Below are positions 43,174 to 53,608 of a stretch of 64,000 bases of DNA, piece by piece. How positions within the stretch are numbered: the first letter of the stretch is position 1; each line of letters starts with the position of its first letter. The notes beneath the pieces were generated by a model that saw nothing but the letters and a program-made list of their open reading frames with translations, made no database searches and was not told the DNA's origin. The position numbers and the translations under genes are program-made. Origin of the DNA: Adiantum capillus-veneris (lineage: Eukaryota; Streptophyta; Polypodiopsida; Polypodiales; Pteridaceae). The DNA is taken from NCBI GenBank assembly GCA_014529385.2, contig CM043962.1:40278598-40342597 (forward strand), in the 5' to 3' direction.

Positions 43174-43814
43174 GTAGGCACATTTGTTGTTTTGAAAGTT
43201 ATTGCTATTACTTTATCGATGTCATTCTCTTGCCATTTAATTTAAGATATCGTGGTTTAGGATTGGTAGAACCAGTGTGAGCAAATTTTGGGCAGGAGAT
43301 CTTCTTGTTCCAAAAACTGGCTGTGGCAAGCAAAGATTCTTTAATGAAAGACTTTCCCCAAGATTGGGTTCGATGGATAGAGGTAGAGCTTGCTTGTGAG
43401 AAGAAGGCATCTAACGGGAGTTGGTACAACGCTCCTGCTCTTTTATTAGAAATGATCATATGGAAAGTATATTTTTTCCTTAAAGTACACTTTTTATGTA
43501 ATTTCTAAAGCTTGACATTATTTTGTAAAATATTACTTTTTTTTCATTTGCTCTACAAAAGGAAGACTTTGACTTGTCTCTTATCAAAGAGATGCAAGAG
43601 ATCAATGATCCCTCGATTTCACTGCCAGAAAAGGAAATGGTTGCTTGAGGAAGAGTAGAAAAAACATTCAAAGAAAGAGCTTATAAGGTAAACACTTTCT
43701 CTTCTCACCCTTCACGTTTGAATTTCTACAAAATTGTAAGTTGACATGTCATTTGAATTTGATTTATTTGATTGAAAAATTGATTTGATTTGATCTCGTG
43801 CTAATGCAACATAG

Positions 43815-44949
43815 ATGTTGGCCATTGCCAACCCCGCCAATGGCCAGGGGTTCTTCTCTTTGTTATTTAACTTCAATTGGATAAGAGAAAAGGATCAAGT
43901 GGGACTTACAAGAGACAAGGTCCACTCTTTGGCAACTTCTAAAATATCACCAGAGAGGTAATAATTTTTGGATAAAAAATACACATGAAATCATCAAATG
44001 AATCAATGCATTTATGGTTTGTTTATTGTTTGCTCTATAGGAAAAAGGAAATATTGCACTCTTTGATGCATTGCTGTGTAGATGATGTTACTTCTGAGCG
44101 TTATATTGGTGCAATGAAATTTAGAATGTACTTGCGTAAAGAGTGGTATTGGGGAAGTATCTTGAAGCAATGCTTGAGAATCAAATGGAAAATGATTGAA
44201 GAAATGCCGGAGGGCTTTGAAGCATGGTTTCATCACCAATTGAGGGACCACATTGATAAAGCTTTTGTGGAGCTTTGGAGTAAGCTCAACACAAAAGAGT
44301 CGGATGAAAAAATTCCAGAGCTTATGGAATCTTCGAGGAGAGTATTATTCAGGTAATACAATTGATATCTTTATGGTTGTTATTCTATTTTTTACTTAGA
44401 GTTTGTATAATAAATAAGTCACTTAGGAAAGGAGCTCAAATAAAGTTAACTGCATTTTATGTAGATGGCTAATTCAGCTTTATGATCAAACTTTGTTGGA
44501 GAAGTTTCCAGTTGCTGTTGAAAGTTGGAGGGACCTCTCTTGTGAGGAGTGTATGTATCCACTATGGATGAGAGATTATGGTTTGATTGCTTGGGAAATT
44601 GAGTATTGCCCTTGGTGGCTAGATTACACTCGAGGCACCTACCCACGTGATGAAGGGAACTTATATAAAGGTTATTTTTGGCATTTATAAAAACTACAAA
44701 ATTATTAAAGTGCTCATACTATTTAGATTATGTTTGTGAGAAATATATTTTGGTTTTCTTTAGAGCACGTTCTTGAAAGAAATGAAAATGGTATTGAGGA
44801 GATTGGCTCAGCTTCCAAGAAAGCCACCTCTTCGAAAAGAGTAAACAATAGTACAATCTCCTCTATAAAGAAACGATTGGATTTTGTTAGATCCAAGAAG
44901 CCCAAGAAGTCTCCCAAAAAGAACAAAAAAGGTGCTCAAGGCTCCACAG
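43815..44949 (+). pseudogene. Middle region of the ParB/methyltransferase gene
   Basis: Exons 6-9 encode about 280 residues linking the two domains, with IANPANGQGFFSLLFNFNW, many Trp residues (YLRKEWYWGSIL, AFVELWSKL, ECMYPLWMRDYG) and a basic end (KKRLDFVRSKKPKKSPKKNK). There are no stops in these four exons. I recognise no domain here; it could be a target-recognition module. Confidence 0.55.
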
Positions 44950-45389
44950 GTAAACTTTCTTGTAAAGATATCTAACTGTCACTTTCTTTCTACTCAACAA
45001 TTCTTGATGAAATATTTTATTTTCTGATTATGTAGTGCCTTTCATAGATTGTGATGTGACCGTTATTGGCAACACGCTAGATGTTTACAAAATTTATCTC
45101 GATGATGAGAAATGGTAAACATATGTGAAAAGAAAGAATAACTATGTGTGGTGTGTGTTGTGAATGTTTGAAATACATGTATTTGATCGTATGCAGGATC
45201 TTGGATTTTCTTCATTCAGCCCATGTTGATGGGGAAAAGAGCAAAGAAGTGGCCTCTCTTTTGTTTGTGGATTTTCCAGCAAATTTTAAAGTTGAAATTT
45301 TTTTGGAGAACGAGGTATGCATCCTTCAAAACCACAATGGACAGTCTATGATAGTTTTGGAAATTAAATTAACAATGCGTATTATGCAG

Positions 45390-46546
45390 GTCCCTCCATG
45401 GAATCAATTCTCTCAAAAATTAAGTAAGAAAGTGGCCATAATAGCTTTAAAGTATGTGGCAGACAATGGGTGGTACATCACCTTAAGCTCCACTGATCAC
45501 TTTGGCATTGTGTCTAGCCATGCCATCAAGATGGGATTCAAAATGATGCACACCATCCTTATTTTGATCCCCGATGGTTATGTGCGAAAGACCATTGAGA
45601 TTGAGAGAGTAAGTAAATTTATTTGTTGATTGAAAAGTATGCTCGTAGTTTTCTTCAATTAGATCACATTCTAATTGTAATTTGTAGGTGGAAACACTAT
45701 TGCTAGGATTGTTTTAGGGTGGAGGCATGTTAACAGGTCATGTTTTTTCATGTCCCGGACAATGCTAACTAGCACAATTTTGACATATTCTAACTAGTAC
45801 AATAACTTGAGCTACATCCCCAAGATCTATGACATATTATATATCAATAGAAAGCACTTGAAACAAGGAATTCAAATGTACAACCCCCGATAAATTTTGA
45901 TATTATTTGTAAAAAATTTACCGGACGCCCAACTTTTTGAAGATGTGCTAACTTGAAACTGCTAACTAGCACAAAAAGCGTGACAGGTTAACATGCTTTC
46001 ACCCTTTATCATAAGGGTCAACGTCCTATCTACAATGGACGAGATGGAGAGAGCGTGGACAACAACTCTTTCAATGCCAAGTCGAGAATACCGGTGGAGC
46101 GCGCCGACGGAGAGTACATTGGAGGACACGCTCTTAGAGGTGTCGCCGAGTGTAGCCTTAACTTCTTTCGGTAAGAATATATGCTTCCTGCTATGCGTTA
46201 TTGGACTATGTTACATAAAGTAAAAATACGCATATTTTTTTCTTTTTTTAGCTGGCTTGTGCGGACATTTACTGCGGAGCACACCTACATTGTTGATATG
46301 TTTTTTGGATGTGGTGGCTTGGGCAATGTTTGCGTTGAGTTGTCTAGACACTGTCTCTGCATAGATAGTGATCGAGAGGTCTTCCATCAACATCTTTCAC
46401 GCTTCAAGTCTCCATGTGTACGTGTTATTTCAGCAGTTGATGCAGATAGCGATGAGAAGACTGATTGGCAACAATATGAGCCCGGATCACATTGCCCTAG
46501 ATTGACATTAACATTGGTATTATCTATCGTTTTTTCTAGTTTGTGA
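45390..46546 (+). pseudogene. Amino-methyltransferase domain exons
   Basis: Motif order is catalytic PPW first (VPPWNQF), helix KVAIIALKYVADNGW and strand YITLSSTDHFG. The MITE-disrupted exon with ALRGVAECSLNFFRWLV comes next, then the AdoMet site VDMFFGCGGLG and acidic strand-end CIDSD. This is the order of beta-class DNA amino-methyltransferases. The normally acidic or Asn first residue of the catalytic motif is Val (codon GTC), which would cripple catalysis. The exon 14 frame ends at TGA 46544; normal downstream motifs may be cut off. Confidence 0.68.
45717..46004 (-). mobile_element. 288-bp MITE, copy A, inside exon 13
   Basis: Terminal inverted repeats are GGGTG(G/A)AGGCATGTTAAC on the left and GTTAACATGCTTTCACCC on the right. 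The 4-bp duplication TTTA is at 45713-45716 and 46005-46008. It is the reverse complement of copy B at 58829-59116, which has the same length. If one TTTA and the insert are ignored, the surrounding exon reads through with correct phase at both splice sites, so the insertion postdates the gene. Confidence 0.9.
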
Positions 46547-46759
46547 TTTTTATGGACCGACGTGTGACCATGGTGTTTGGGTGCCACTTTTTTGATATTA
46601 CTAAAGACATGTTGTTGGTGTTGATCATCCTTATCAATTCAGCCATGATTTCATATTTATTATGCTAGATAGAAGTTAGTTGAGAGCTTTGGATTTACCA
46701 AAGTAATATACCAACACATGCTTTTTTGCGTATGTAATTTCTTCTTCCCGTGAGCATTG
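46547..46759. other. 3' flank of the methyltransferase gene
   Basis: No gene. AT-rich with a readable but stop-filled remnant. Confidence 0.4.
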
Positions 46760-47195
46760 GCTGCTACACAGAAGAAAGTATGGAATGGGGATTTTTTTTG
46801 TTTGAATTTTCATGCCGTTATGCTGCTGAAATTTTGATTGCTTGTCAATAATCATGCTTTTTGTTCATGTTTGGAAACATAATCATGGTTTCATGTATAC
46901 AAAAAAGTTAGGCAAGCTTCACGGAAGCAAGTATGGAATGGAAAATTTTTTTGTTTGAATTTTGGCACCGTTATGCTGCCAAAATTTTGATTGCTTGTGA
47001 ATATAATCATGCTTTTTGTTCATGTTTAGAAACATAATCATGGTTTCATGTATACACAAAAGTTAGGCAAGCTTCACGGAAGCAAGTATAGAATGGGAAA
47101 GCTTAACAAAAGTTAGGCAAGCTTTCACGGAAGCAAGTATGGAATGGGTTTTTTTTTTATTTTTCACGTTGTTATGCTGTCAAAATTTTGATTGC
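46760..47195. repeat. Tandem repeats, period about 150 bp
   Basis: Units contain AAGCAAGTATGGAATGG, a T/A tract, CCGTTATGCTGCCAAAATTT and TGATTGCTTGT. They begin near 46778, 46932 and 47118, with a partial unit near 47085. A related GTCGTTATGCTGCCGAAATT piece sits just upstream of the methyltransferase gene at about 42120. The repeats therefore flank the gene on both sides and may be subterminal repeats of the transposon. Confidence 0.75.
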
Positions 47196-47284
47196 TTGTC
47201 AGTATTTCTTTACACTGTTGGTCTAAGAATATATATAGTTTTATATATAATATTTATATTATATATAGATAATATCTTTTTATT

Positions 47285-47432
47285 TATTTATTTATATGTG
47301 TGTGTTTATGTACGTAAGCAGTTCTTCAACTCGGTAAAGTGTTTTTAAGTACTTGTTTATACAATAGATATAGTTATTTATATGTGTGTGTTTATGTACG
47401 TATGCAGTTCTTCAACTCAGTAAAGTGTTCTT
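47285..47432. repeat. Tandem duplication, period about 87 bp
   Basis: TTATTTATATGTGTGTGTTT followed by GTACGTA-GCAGTTCTTCAACTC occurs twice. Surrounding sequence (47196-48075) is AT-rich with no gene. Confidence 0.75.
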
Positions 47433-48075
47433 AATTACTATTTTATATGCAAGAGTCTATGCGTGTATCATTACTTTGAGGTCTCTGCCCAAACAAGTAC
47501 AACCATCAATATTTTTTAGATTCCTAGTTTCAAATTGGCTTATTAGGCATTCATCCTTGTTTGCAACAACACCTACATGGACAGGAAACAACATTCTACT
47601 AAAAGTAGGGTAAATACTAAAGACATGCTCATCTTTTTCTTGCATTATATAAAAAACTCACATAGATTTTCTTTACGTTTGGCTTTCAAACAGCTTGTAG
47701 TTACATATGGCGGTTCAGTTTAGCTACAAGATATCAACAATACCCTAAGCTATGACAGATCTTGAAGATCTGTTAGTAGACCAGGCCGATTAAAAGTATC
47801 ACAGCTACTTCAATAATAATAAGTCAGACAGAGGGAGGGGACGGTCCCAAACCTTGACATATGAATTATTCTCGCCAAGGCACTGAAGAGTGGAACACCA
47901 TCATATAGTTAAAATAAGCATCATGTAATTAAAATAAGTTGTTCACATGATTAGGTAGGGAATCAAACCTGCACACACACACAGTACAACTTGCATCACA
48001 CTAGTACAATTTATCATGTGCTAGTGCATATTTATTTAAATATATAAAGTAGTGCATAATTATTTAAATCTTGCC

Positions 48076-48432
48076 TCAATCTTCTACCACATTAGAGCCA
48101 GAGATATCAACCAGGTTGATTTTGTGTTTGCAGACAAGCAAATGGTCAATCTCTGCCTGTAAAGCGGCCCTTCGAGAGCTGTCTATGTACCCCCATGTCT
48201 CCCACTTTCCTAGAGCTTCTCGCATTGTTTCAAGTCTATCATTGAGTTCCTGGTCTCCGGTGTTGCGAGCGCAATTAAGGTGGTTGAACATCCGGATTTC
48301 CTCGTTTGTGTCACGCTCTCTCTGTGTAAACATGTTCTTTTCTTCAAGGGGCGCATTGGGGGGGAGTTTGTGAAGCTCTTCATGGATTTTTCCAACTACC
48401 TCATTACCTGTAGTTGCATATCCTATAGGCAT
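48076..48432 (-). CDS. Hypothetical 118-residue helical protein
   Basis: An intact minus-strand frame from MPIGYATTGNEVVGKIHEEL to NVVED, rich in Glu, Arg and Leu and likely mostly helical (RDTNEEIRMFNHLNCARN, LNDRLETMREALGKWET). No family is recognised. It is unlike gag and does not overlap a repeat. It could be the remains of a plant scaffold- or coiled-coil-type gene. Confidence 0.4.
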   Translation of the reverse strand: MPIGYATTGNEVVGKIHEELHKLPPNAPLEEKNMFTQRERDTNEEIRMFNHLNCARNTGDQELNDRLETMREALGKWETWGYIDSSRRAALQAEIDHLLVCKHKINLVDISGSNVVED

Positions 48433-48758
48433 TGTATAAGTACAGGGAAAATGAAAAAATCTCTCTTGATTAGCACCTTCAATTCACTTGTGCAGCATAT
48501 GCTACTTGCCTTGTAACATTTATATAGGCTAAAGCAGCATGCTCTCAAAAAGCATTGATAGTGATGGAAGAGTGGCATGTGTTAGTGACATGAGGGGTCC
48601 CACGCAGCATATGCTAACTGCTAAATTGGAGCGTGCAATAATATATGCATGATTTGTCAATATGAATATTATGCCCCTATGAATATTATAATCGTCTACT
48701 AGTCCACCACTAACTTTTAAAGTGGGGCGTGCAATAAAATATGCATGATTTGTCACTA

Positions 48759-48939
48759 CGATTATTATTCCCCTATAAAATTTATAAGCATCTAATAGTG
48801 CAATGAGTAGACACCACTAACTGCCTCTCTAAGGGCTCGGAAAACACTATGATTATTATTCCCCTATGAATACTATAAGCATATAATAGTGCAATGAGTA
48901 ACCACCACTAACTGCCTCTCTAAGGGCTCGGAAAACATT
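48759..48939. repeat. Tandem repeat, period about 90 bp
   Basis: The unit ATGATTATTATTCCCCTAT ... CTAAGGGCTCGGAAAACA is present twice, with an older partial copy containing GCAATAAAATATGCATGATT at 48610-48758. Confidence 0.8.
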
Positions 48940-48992
48940 ATTTGTAGACCCGGCTTTGGAACCTTTTCACACGCATATGAACAGGCAAACTT

Positions 48993-48994
48993 TA

Positions 48995-49060
<66 letters not shown>
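48993..49060. repeat. (CT)n(CA)n compound microsatellite
   Basis: CT run passing directly into a CA run. Confidence 0.95.
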
Positions 49061-49063
<3 letters not shown>

Positions 49064-49322
49064 AGTAGAAAACGTGCACACAACCTCCTTCTTCACAACA
49101 AAACTCCACTTTTACTTAACTCCACTTTCATCTCAATTAAAATGTGGGATATTTATAAAATATATACATTAAACCAACACATAAACAATTCTATACCAAG
49201 TCACTAAATGAAATAATTTGAACCTGCTTGAGAACCTTCTTGCCCAAACTTGAGCCGGACTTTTTTCATTTTGAACCTATCTTTTCTCTAGCACCCTCTC
49301 TCCCCCTCATCTCCCACTCTCA

Positions 49323-49324
<2 letters not shown>

Positions 49325-49408
<84 letters not shown>
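49325..49408. repeat. (CT)42 microsatellite
   Basis: Pure CT run. The flanking 49061-49624 has no supportable gene. Confidence 0.95.
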
Positions 49409-49410
<2 letters not shown>

Positions 49411-49624
49411 GTCGGTACTCTCACACCCCGATCCTATCTCTATTTTGCAAGTATATTTTTCTCTCTCCGTCTAATCCTTCTTCTCTCTCCTTCCCTCGGT
49501 ACTTATTTGACATACCACAACGCCACCTTAGAGAGCATACATATGAGTGAAATCCATGCTTTTATAAACTCGAAAAGCATCATCTTTAGCAAAAAAACAC
49601 GAATTGATTAACTCACAAATAAAA

Positions 49625-50050
49625 TTAACTCGTTGCGTTCCTAGCACTGGAGGGTGTTGTTTGAACAACGTTTTGGGCCCTAGGGACCATGTGTTGTGAC
49701 GTTTGTTCAAGAGGTGGGGCCGGCATCAATGCAGGCACTCGAGGTGGGTCTGTCCATGCTAAGGTTGGCCTATTGGCCATCACGCGCTTAAATACTATGC
49801 AATCCTTAGCTTGATGACCATACCTCCCACAGGCATTGCAATTCCCATTGAATTTTACTCTAAAAGTAGGGCATTCACTGGTACTATGCGGTCCATAGCA
49901 TATTGAGCACCATTGTTGCTCCCTTCTTGGATATAAATGATTGTTTTGCGGAGCACTATTGTCTCTAAGACTCTCTTGAATGGCCTTGGTGAGATCTGCT
50001 AAAGTCATCTCAGGTATCTTTGGCTCCTTAGCAATAGGCTTTAGGGTCAT
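49625..50050 (-). pseudogene. Gag zinc-knuckle region of the outer element
   Basis: A 141-codon minus frame: a helical lead (MTLADLTKAIQESLRDN), a first Cys/His cluster (CSICYGPHSTSEC) and then a CCHC knuckle, CNACGRYGHQAKDC. A Pro-rich tail follows. Typical plant Gypsy gag C-terminus. The next sequence toward lower coordinates is repeats, with no protease or RT. Confidence 0.75.
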
Positions 50051-50394
50051 TGGCGATACCCCGATGCTTGCGAGCTAGTAGATTTAGGCTCAACAGACAC
50101 TCTTTCTCCTTGAATCATTAAATTATCCTCCAATTGGATTGCATTGGTGGTGACTACTTTCCAAGTGGTGATACCTCTAATGACTAGGCCATTGTAGATA
50201 TCCTCATGTCGTAATCCCCTAATGAATCTATCAAGCAATTGATCATTGTTGAAGCGCTCATTTGGATTACAACAAGAATTCAAATGCTTCAAGCGACTAA
50301 TAAAGTATCTCACCAACTTTTCTTCCTCTCGTTGGGCTTTTTGGAGCTGAGAGGCTACACCCCAAAGCACTCCCTCTCGTATGTATTCTTTCAA
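50047..50394 (-). pseudogene. Gag domain, C-terminal half
   Basis: FISRLKHLNSCCNPNERF, LLDRFIRGLRHEDIYNGL and VVTTNAIQLEDNLM match the F-x-x-RL-x-x-L, F-x-x-GL-x-x-x and A-x-x-x-E blocks of the retrotransposon gag domain. It is separated from the N-terminal half by an 88-bp tandem duplication. Confidence 0.65.
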
Positions 50395-50436
50395 GAATAG
50401 TCTCCTAAGAGTAGGGTAAATTATCTTCCACCGTTA

Positions 50437-50612
50437 GGGTTCTATACCAGTCCCCAGCCTTCCCACTTAAGGTTAGGCTTAAAGCATTACTCTTATGTAG
50501 GTCATTGTGCTCTCTTAAAGCTTAGGGTTCTATACCAATCCCCAACCTTCCCACTTAAGGTTAAGCTTAAAGCATTACTCTTATGTAGGTCATTGTGTTC
50601 TCCTAGAGAATC
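50437..50612. repeat. 88-bp tandem duplication inside gag
   Basis: GGGTTCTATACCA...GGTCATTGTG is repeated at 50437 and 50525, 88 bp apart with few differences. 88 is not a multiple of 3, so it breaks the gag frame. Confidence 0.85.
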
Positions 50613-50864
50613 GCATATTTGTTCAAACACTTCGATATGCTTTCTCACATCCCCGTCTCCACTAAATTTTTGTGTGAGCTTGGCTATTTGTATTGCCTTA
50701 CTTCTAGGCTCTCTATCAGGCGTGTTACGCATATTCTCAGCAATAGATAGATCAATGGTTTGATCAAATGATACCAAATCTCCTAAATAAGTAGGTATAG
50801 TGGCCGCAGGTGTAGGTGCTCCTAGAACCACATGTGGGATGGGAATTGTCCTTGGCCTTGGCAT
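50502..50864 (-). pseudogene. Gag domain, N-terminal half
   Basis: AKLTQKFSGDGDVRKHIEVF, ICDSLGEHNDL and LTLSGKVGDWYRTL match the F-x-G-x-x-D-x-x-x-H-x-x-x-F and L-x-G-x-A-x-x-WY blocks of gag. Upstream it is preceded by a Pro/Ala-rich region. Confidence 0.65.
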
Positions 50865-50915
50865 ATGCGCGGCCCTCGGGTCTCATACCTCGTATCGTGG
50901 TGTACCACATGGTGG

Positions 50916-51191
50916 TCAAAAGTTCATAGGTGTGGCCCTAGGCATAGCCAGTGTCGAATACGACATGTTCTTGCTAGATGGTATGGCCCCACTTGAATAA
51001 GAGCTCCGATAATGCCATTGTGGAATGTAAGCCCTTGGCATAATTGGGGGTGTGGGAGTTACGTGGGCATGAGGTGCAACAGGTACATAGGCTTGATGCA
51101 CACCTATAGGTATTGTTGGGGGCAATGCGGTACTAAGTAGCGGTGCAGTGCTAACAAACAAGGTCCAAGGTGTACTTTTTGTACTCATCAC
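50916..51191 (-). pseudogene. Pro/Tyr-rich gag leader segment
   Basis: 91 codons rich in Pro, Ala, Ser and Tyr (PPTIPIGVHQAYVPVAPHAH, AYIPQWHYRSSYSSG), probably the low-complexity N-terminal part of gag. No domain. Confidence 0.35.
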
Positions 51192-51481
51192 TGAAGTAGG
51201 TTTCGCAGCCGTAGTGTCTCCAAGAGAAAGATGAGCTAGATTTGGAAAAATAAAACTACTACTTGTGGGTTCAGACTATACCAAAACTCTAGGCGACACA
51301 ATATATGAAGGGTCCATTGGACTTACTGAAGGATTTTCCATCTTTGATAGTGTTGGTTGTCTAGCCTTGATCGTATCCAAGAATCTCATAAGGCCCGTTG
51401 AAGGAATGTTAATCCCTCGGTTTTTCCTCTCCAATTGGATGATGTTATGGATGACATTGCAGACCATCCGTTGCCGCTCCT

Positions 51482-52285
51482 TTAGACTTTGACACTAGAA
51501 GTAGATTGTACAACTTCTAACCAACCTATATGGTATGTGCAACCCGTGTACAGGTTAGCCAAGGTTTCAGTTTGTAGGTCATATTCCCAATTTTTGTTGA
51601 GAAATAACGCTTCTAGGTCCGACATACTAGAGGTTTCACTTGAGGTGGAAGCATTGTTGTTCCCCACAGTTTGACCCACATTGTCTACTAACTTAGGAGC
51701 ACTCGATTGCTCGATGGCTATGACTATTGTCCCAGGGGTCTTTCCCTTCATGGCTCTACATTGTTCTAGGGAACTCTCCATTTCCCTCTCCCTAGCCGCT
51801 TGCATATAGCGCTCAACTTCTTGCACCTCCGCAAGACTCCTACCATCGGGTAGTAGAACTTCGGGGGGTGATTGCTTTGCAGGTTCTTCCATGAAATCAG
51901 GGGGTAGGATATCAATGTGGACACTCTTGGGGAGTATAGGCTCCCCCTGAGATACCAAAGGCGAATCTACCTCTCCCTCACCCTCGTTAACTTCACTAGC
52001 CGCAGGTTCAGAGTGAATAGCTCTACTAAAGGTTTCTATAAAGCGACTAAACACACTAGATCCAGGCTGTGGAGCCCAGACAGGTACGTTTTTGTTTACT
52101 TGCTCGGGGTTTGGTGTAGGATGCCCTTCCATACTATCATAGGTAGATGAAGAGTCACTAGCCGCTATGTTTGGGTCTTGGGTTGTACTACCTTGGGTCC
52201 CCGTCGAGGGCCCAGAACCTAAGGTAGGTGGGAATTGAGAACCCACGTAAGTCAAAGTGCTCACTAGTTGCTCGGCCTCTAGCAC
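51482..52285 (-). pseudogene. N-terminal gag-precursor frame of the outer element
   Basis: The longest intact frame of the element (267 codons). It has a Pro/Ser/Thr-rich start, then PVWAPQPGSSVFSRFIETFS, an acidic stretch (EPAASEVNEGEGEVDSPL) and RSLAEVQEVERYMQAARERE. It ends with YDLQTETLANLYTGCTYHIG. I recognise no catalytic motif. Position between PBS and gag suggests a gag leader protein. Confidence 0.4.
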
Positions 52286-53050
52286 ATGACTAGAGCATAG
52301 ATGCGTGTACCTTTGGCACCCTACAAGCGTCGACGAATACCCTCGAAGGTTAATCGCTTGATTTTTTGGGCGTTTTGCACCCTGTTTTCACTCGTTTTTT
52401 GATATTTTTTAATATCTTTTTACGATCGGTTTTTGGATTAGAGTGTGTGATAGCTCAAAACGAGCGTATCACTCAGGGGGCCATGGTGTGCTTTACAGCA
52501 CAACGTTCAGTTACCCAAAGCTCCTATGGTCTTCAAAAGGATTGATTTTTACTTAGACGTGAGGCTAAAATAAGTAAGTCCAAAGGGTGACTGAGGCCTG
52601 AGCTTAAGCTTGGGCTTGGGCTTGGGGAATGTTCTCAATCACAGTCCTTCCTTTTAAATAAATATATATGTAATTTTTTTAAATATTTTTTTGAGGATAA
52701 GGTCGCCGCAGTCGCACCGCGCACGCATACACACACCTAACCTACCTACTTGCAACTAGCAAAGCTAATGTTACACATTGTTTAACACAGTACTACAATA
52801 ACTAATTAACTAACAGATCTACTTACGGCACCTTACAGATCTAATATCTTAAATCTAACACCTTATCAATAGAAAATAGTACATTGCAGCAAAAAAATCT
52901 AACACCTTATTAATAGAAAAAAGTACACTACAGAAAAAACAAAGTTCACAAATCCTTCTCAATAGCCACACACTTCTTTCTCTACCTTTCCTACATCTCA
53001 CATTGCACCACAAAGCAGCATAGAGTGCTAGTCGAGCTTACTGCAGGGCA
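52286..53050 (-). other. Leader of the outer element
   Basis: Untranslated leader between PBS and the first frame (minus direction). AT-rich with a duplicated ATCTAACACCTTAT-AATAGAAAA segment at about 52852 and 52898. No gene. Confidence 0.5.
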
Positions 53051-53070
53051 TGTCCCCGGCAACGGTGCCA
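53051..53070 (-). other. Primer-binding site (Asp tRNA type)
   Basis: On the minus strand TGGCACCGTTGCCGGGGACA, four bases after the LTR end. It matches the known plant Asp-tRNA PBS apart from an A for G. Confidence 0.8.
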
Positions 53071-53074
53071 AAAA

Positions 53075-53300
53075 TGTGCGTGGTTGTCGCATGTGTCAAA
53101 GTAAAGGACTTGCCGTACACTGTGTGTGAGCCACAAATGGCTGCAAGCACACAACTAGATTAATCTAGCAAGCTCAAGAGAGCAAGGGTGTGTCACTCAC
53201 CGCCCTATGCTCGCCTTCGTGGAGGATTCCTCGCCGCAAAGAAAAGGGAGCTACCGCCGCGCCGCGCTCAATCGCCTCGCCGCCGCCGTGCCATCGCAAT

Positions 53301-53356
<56 letters not shown>

Positions 53357-53603
53357 ACACACACACACAAGGAGATGAAGCAAGAGCACTCTTCAATTGC
53401 ACAAATGAAAGAATAAGTGATTTTTAGGTTTAGGTGACTTTTACATGAGCTCGCCCATTCAAACTTGGGCGCCATGCTTATCCAACTAACCCTTGAATGT
53501 TCCAGTTAGAGTGCACCTCTCATCGGCGATCACTCTTACTCTTTTCCTATTGGACCGACAAGCACGAACCATGACTACTAGAAGTGGACGACGGTGGTTA
53601 AAA
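53075..53603 (-). repeat. LTR copy (5' LTR of the outer element)
   Basis: Plus-strand ends are TGTGCGTGG and GGTTAAAA. It has a CT microsatellite at 53302-53352 and is followed by AAAAT (53604-53608). It aligns with 11820-12361. Confidence 0.88.
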
Positions 53604-53608
53604 AAAAT

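Larger units (their letters stand above)
42204..46546 (+). pseudogene. 14-exon ParB-like/amino-methyltransferase gene
   Basis: Exons: 42204-42249, 42343-42987, 43068-43173, 43247-43466, 43562-43687, 43815-43957, 44041-44352, 44465-44670, 44764-44949, 45036-45114, 45197-45314, 45390-45608, 45688-45716 plus 46009-46170 (split by a MITE) and 46252-46546. All introns are GT-AG and every junction keeps phase, giving about 963 codons. Exons 2-3 hold a ParB/sulfiredoxin-like block: FIVWDGNHRLKTWMRL, VKCQFVYVD and ALRSQNE. Exon 9 is Lys-rich and could be a nuclear signal. Exons 12-14 hold a methyltransferase: VPPWNQFSQ (family [DNS]PP[YFW]), NFFRWLVRTFTAEHTYIVDM, FFGCGGLGN (FxGxG) and CLCIDSD. TGA at 42393, 43278 and 43646 plus the MITE make it a pseudogene. 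Predicted role in family terms: binding and N6-A or N4-C methylation of DNA. Confidence 0.72.

Noticed and set aside
42393-43648. Recoding of TGA (for example as selenocysteine) in the methyltransferase gene
   Set aside because: A coding exon also carries a MITE insertion, the positions fit CGA decay, and no recoding signal was seen; a pseudogene is simpler.
46252-46546. A cytosine-C5 methyltransferase based on the FGCGG motif
   Set aside because: No PCQ or ENV motif; the PPW motif precedes the FxGxG motif, which is amino-methyltransferase order.
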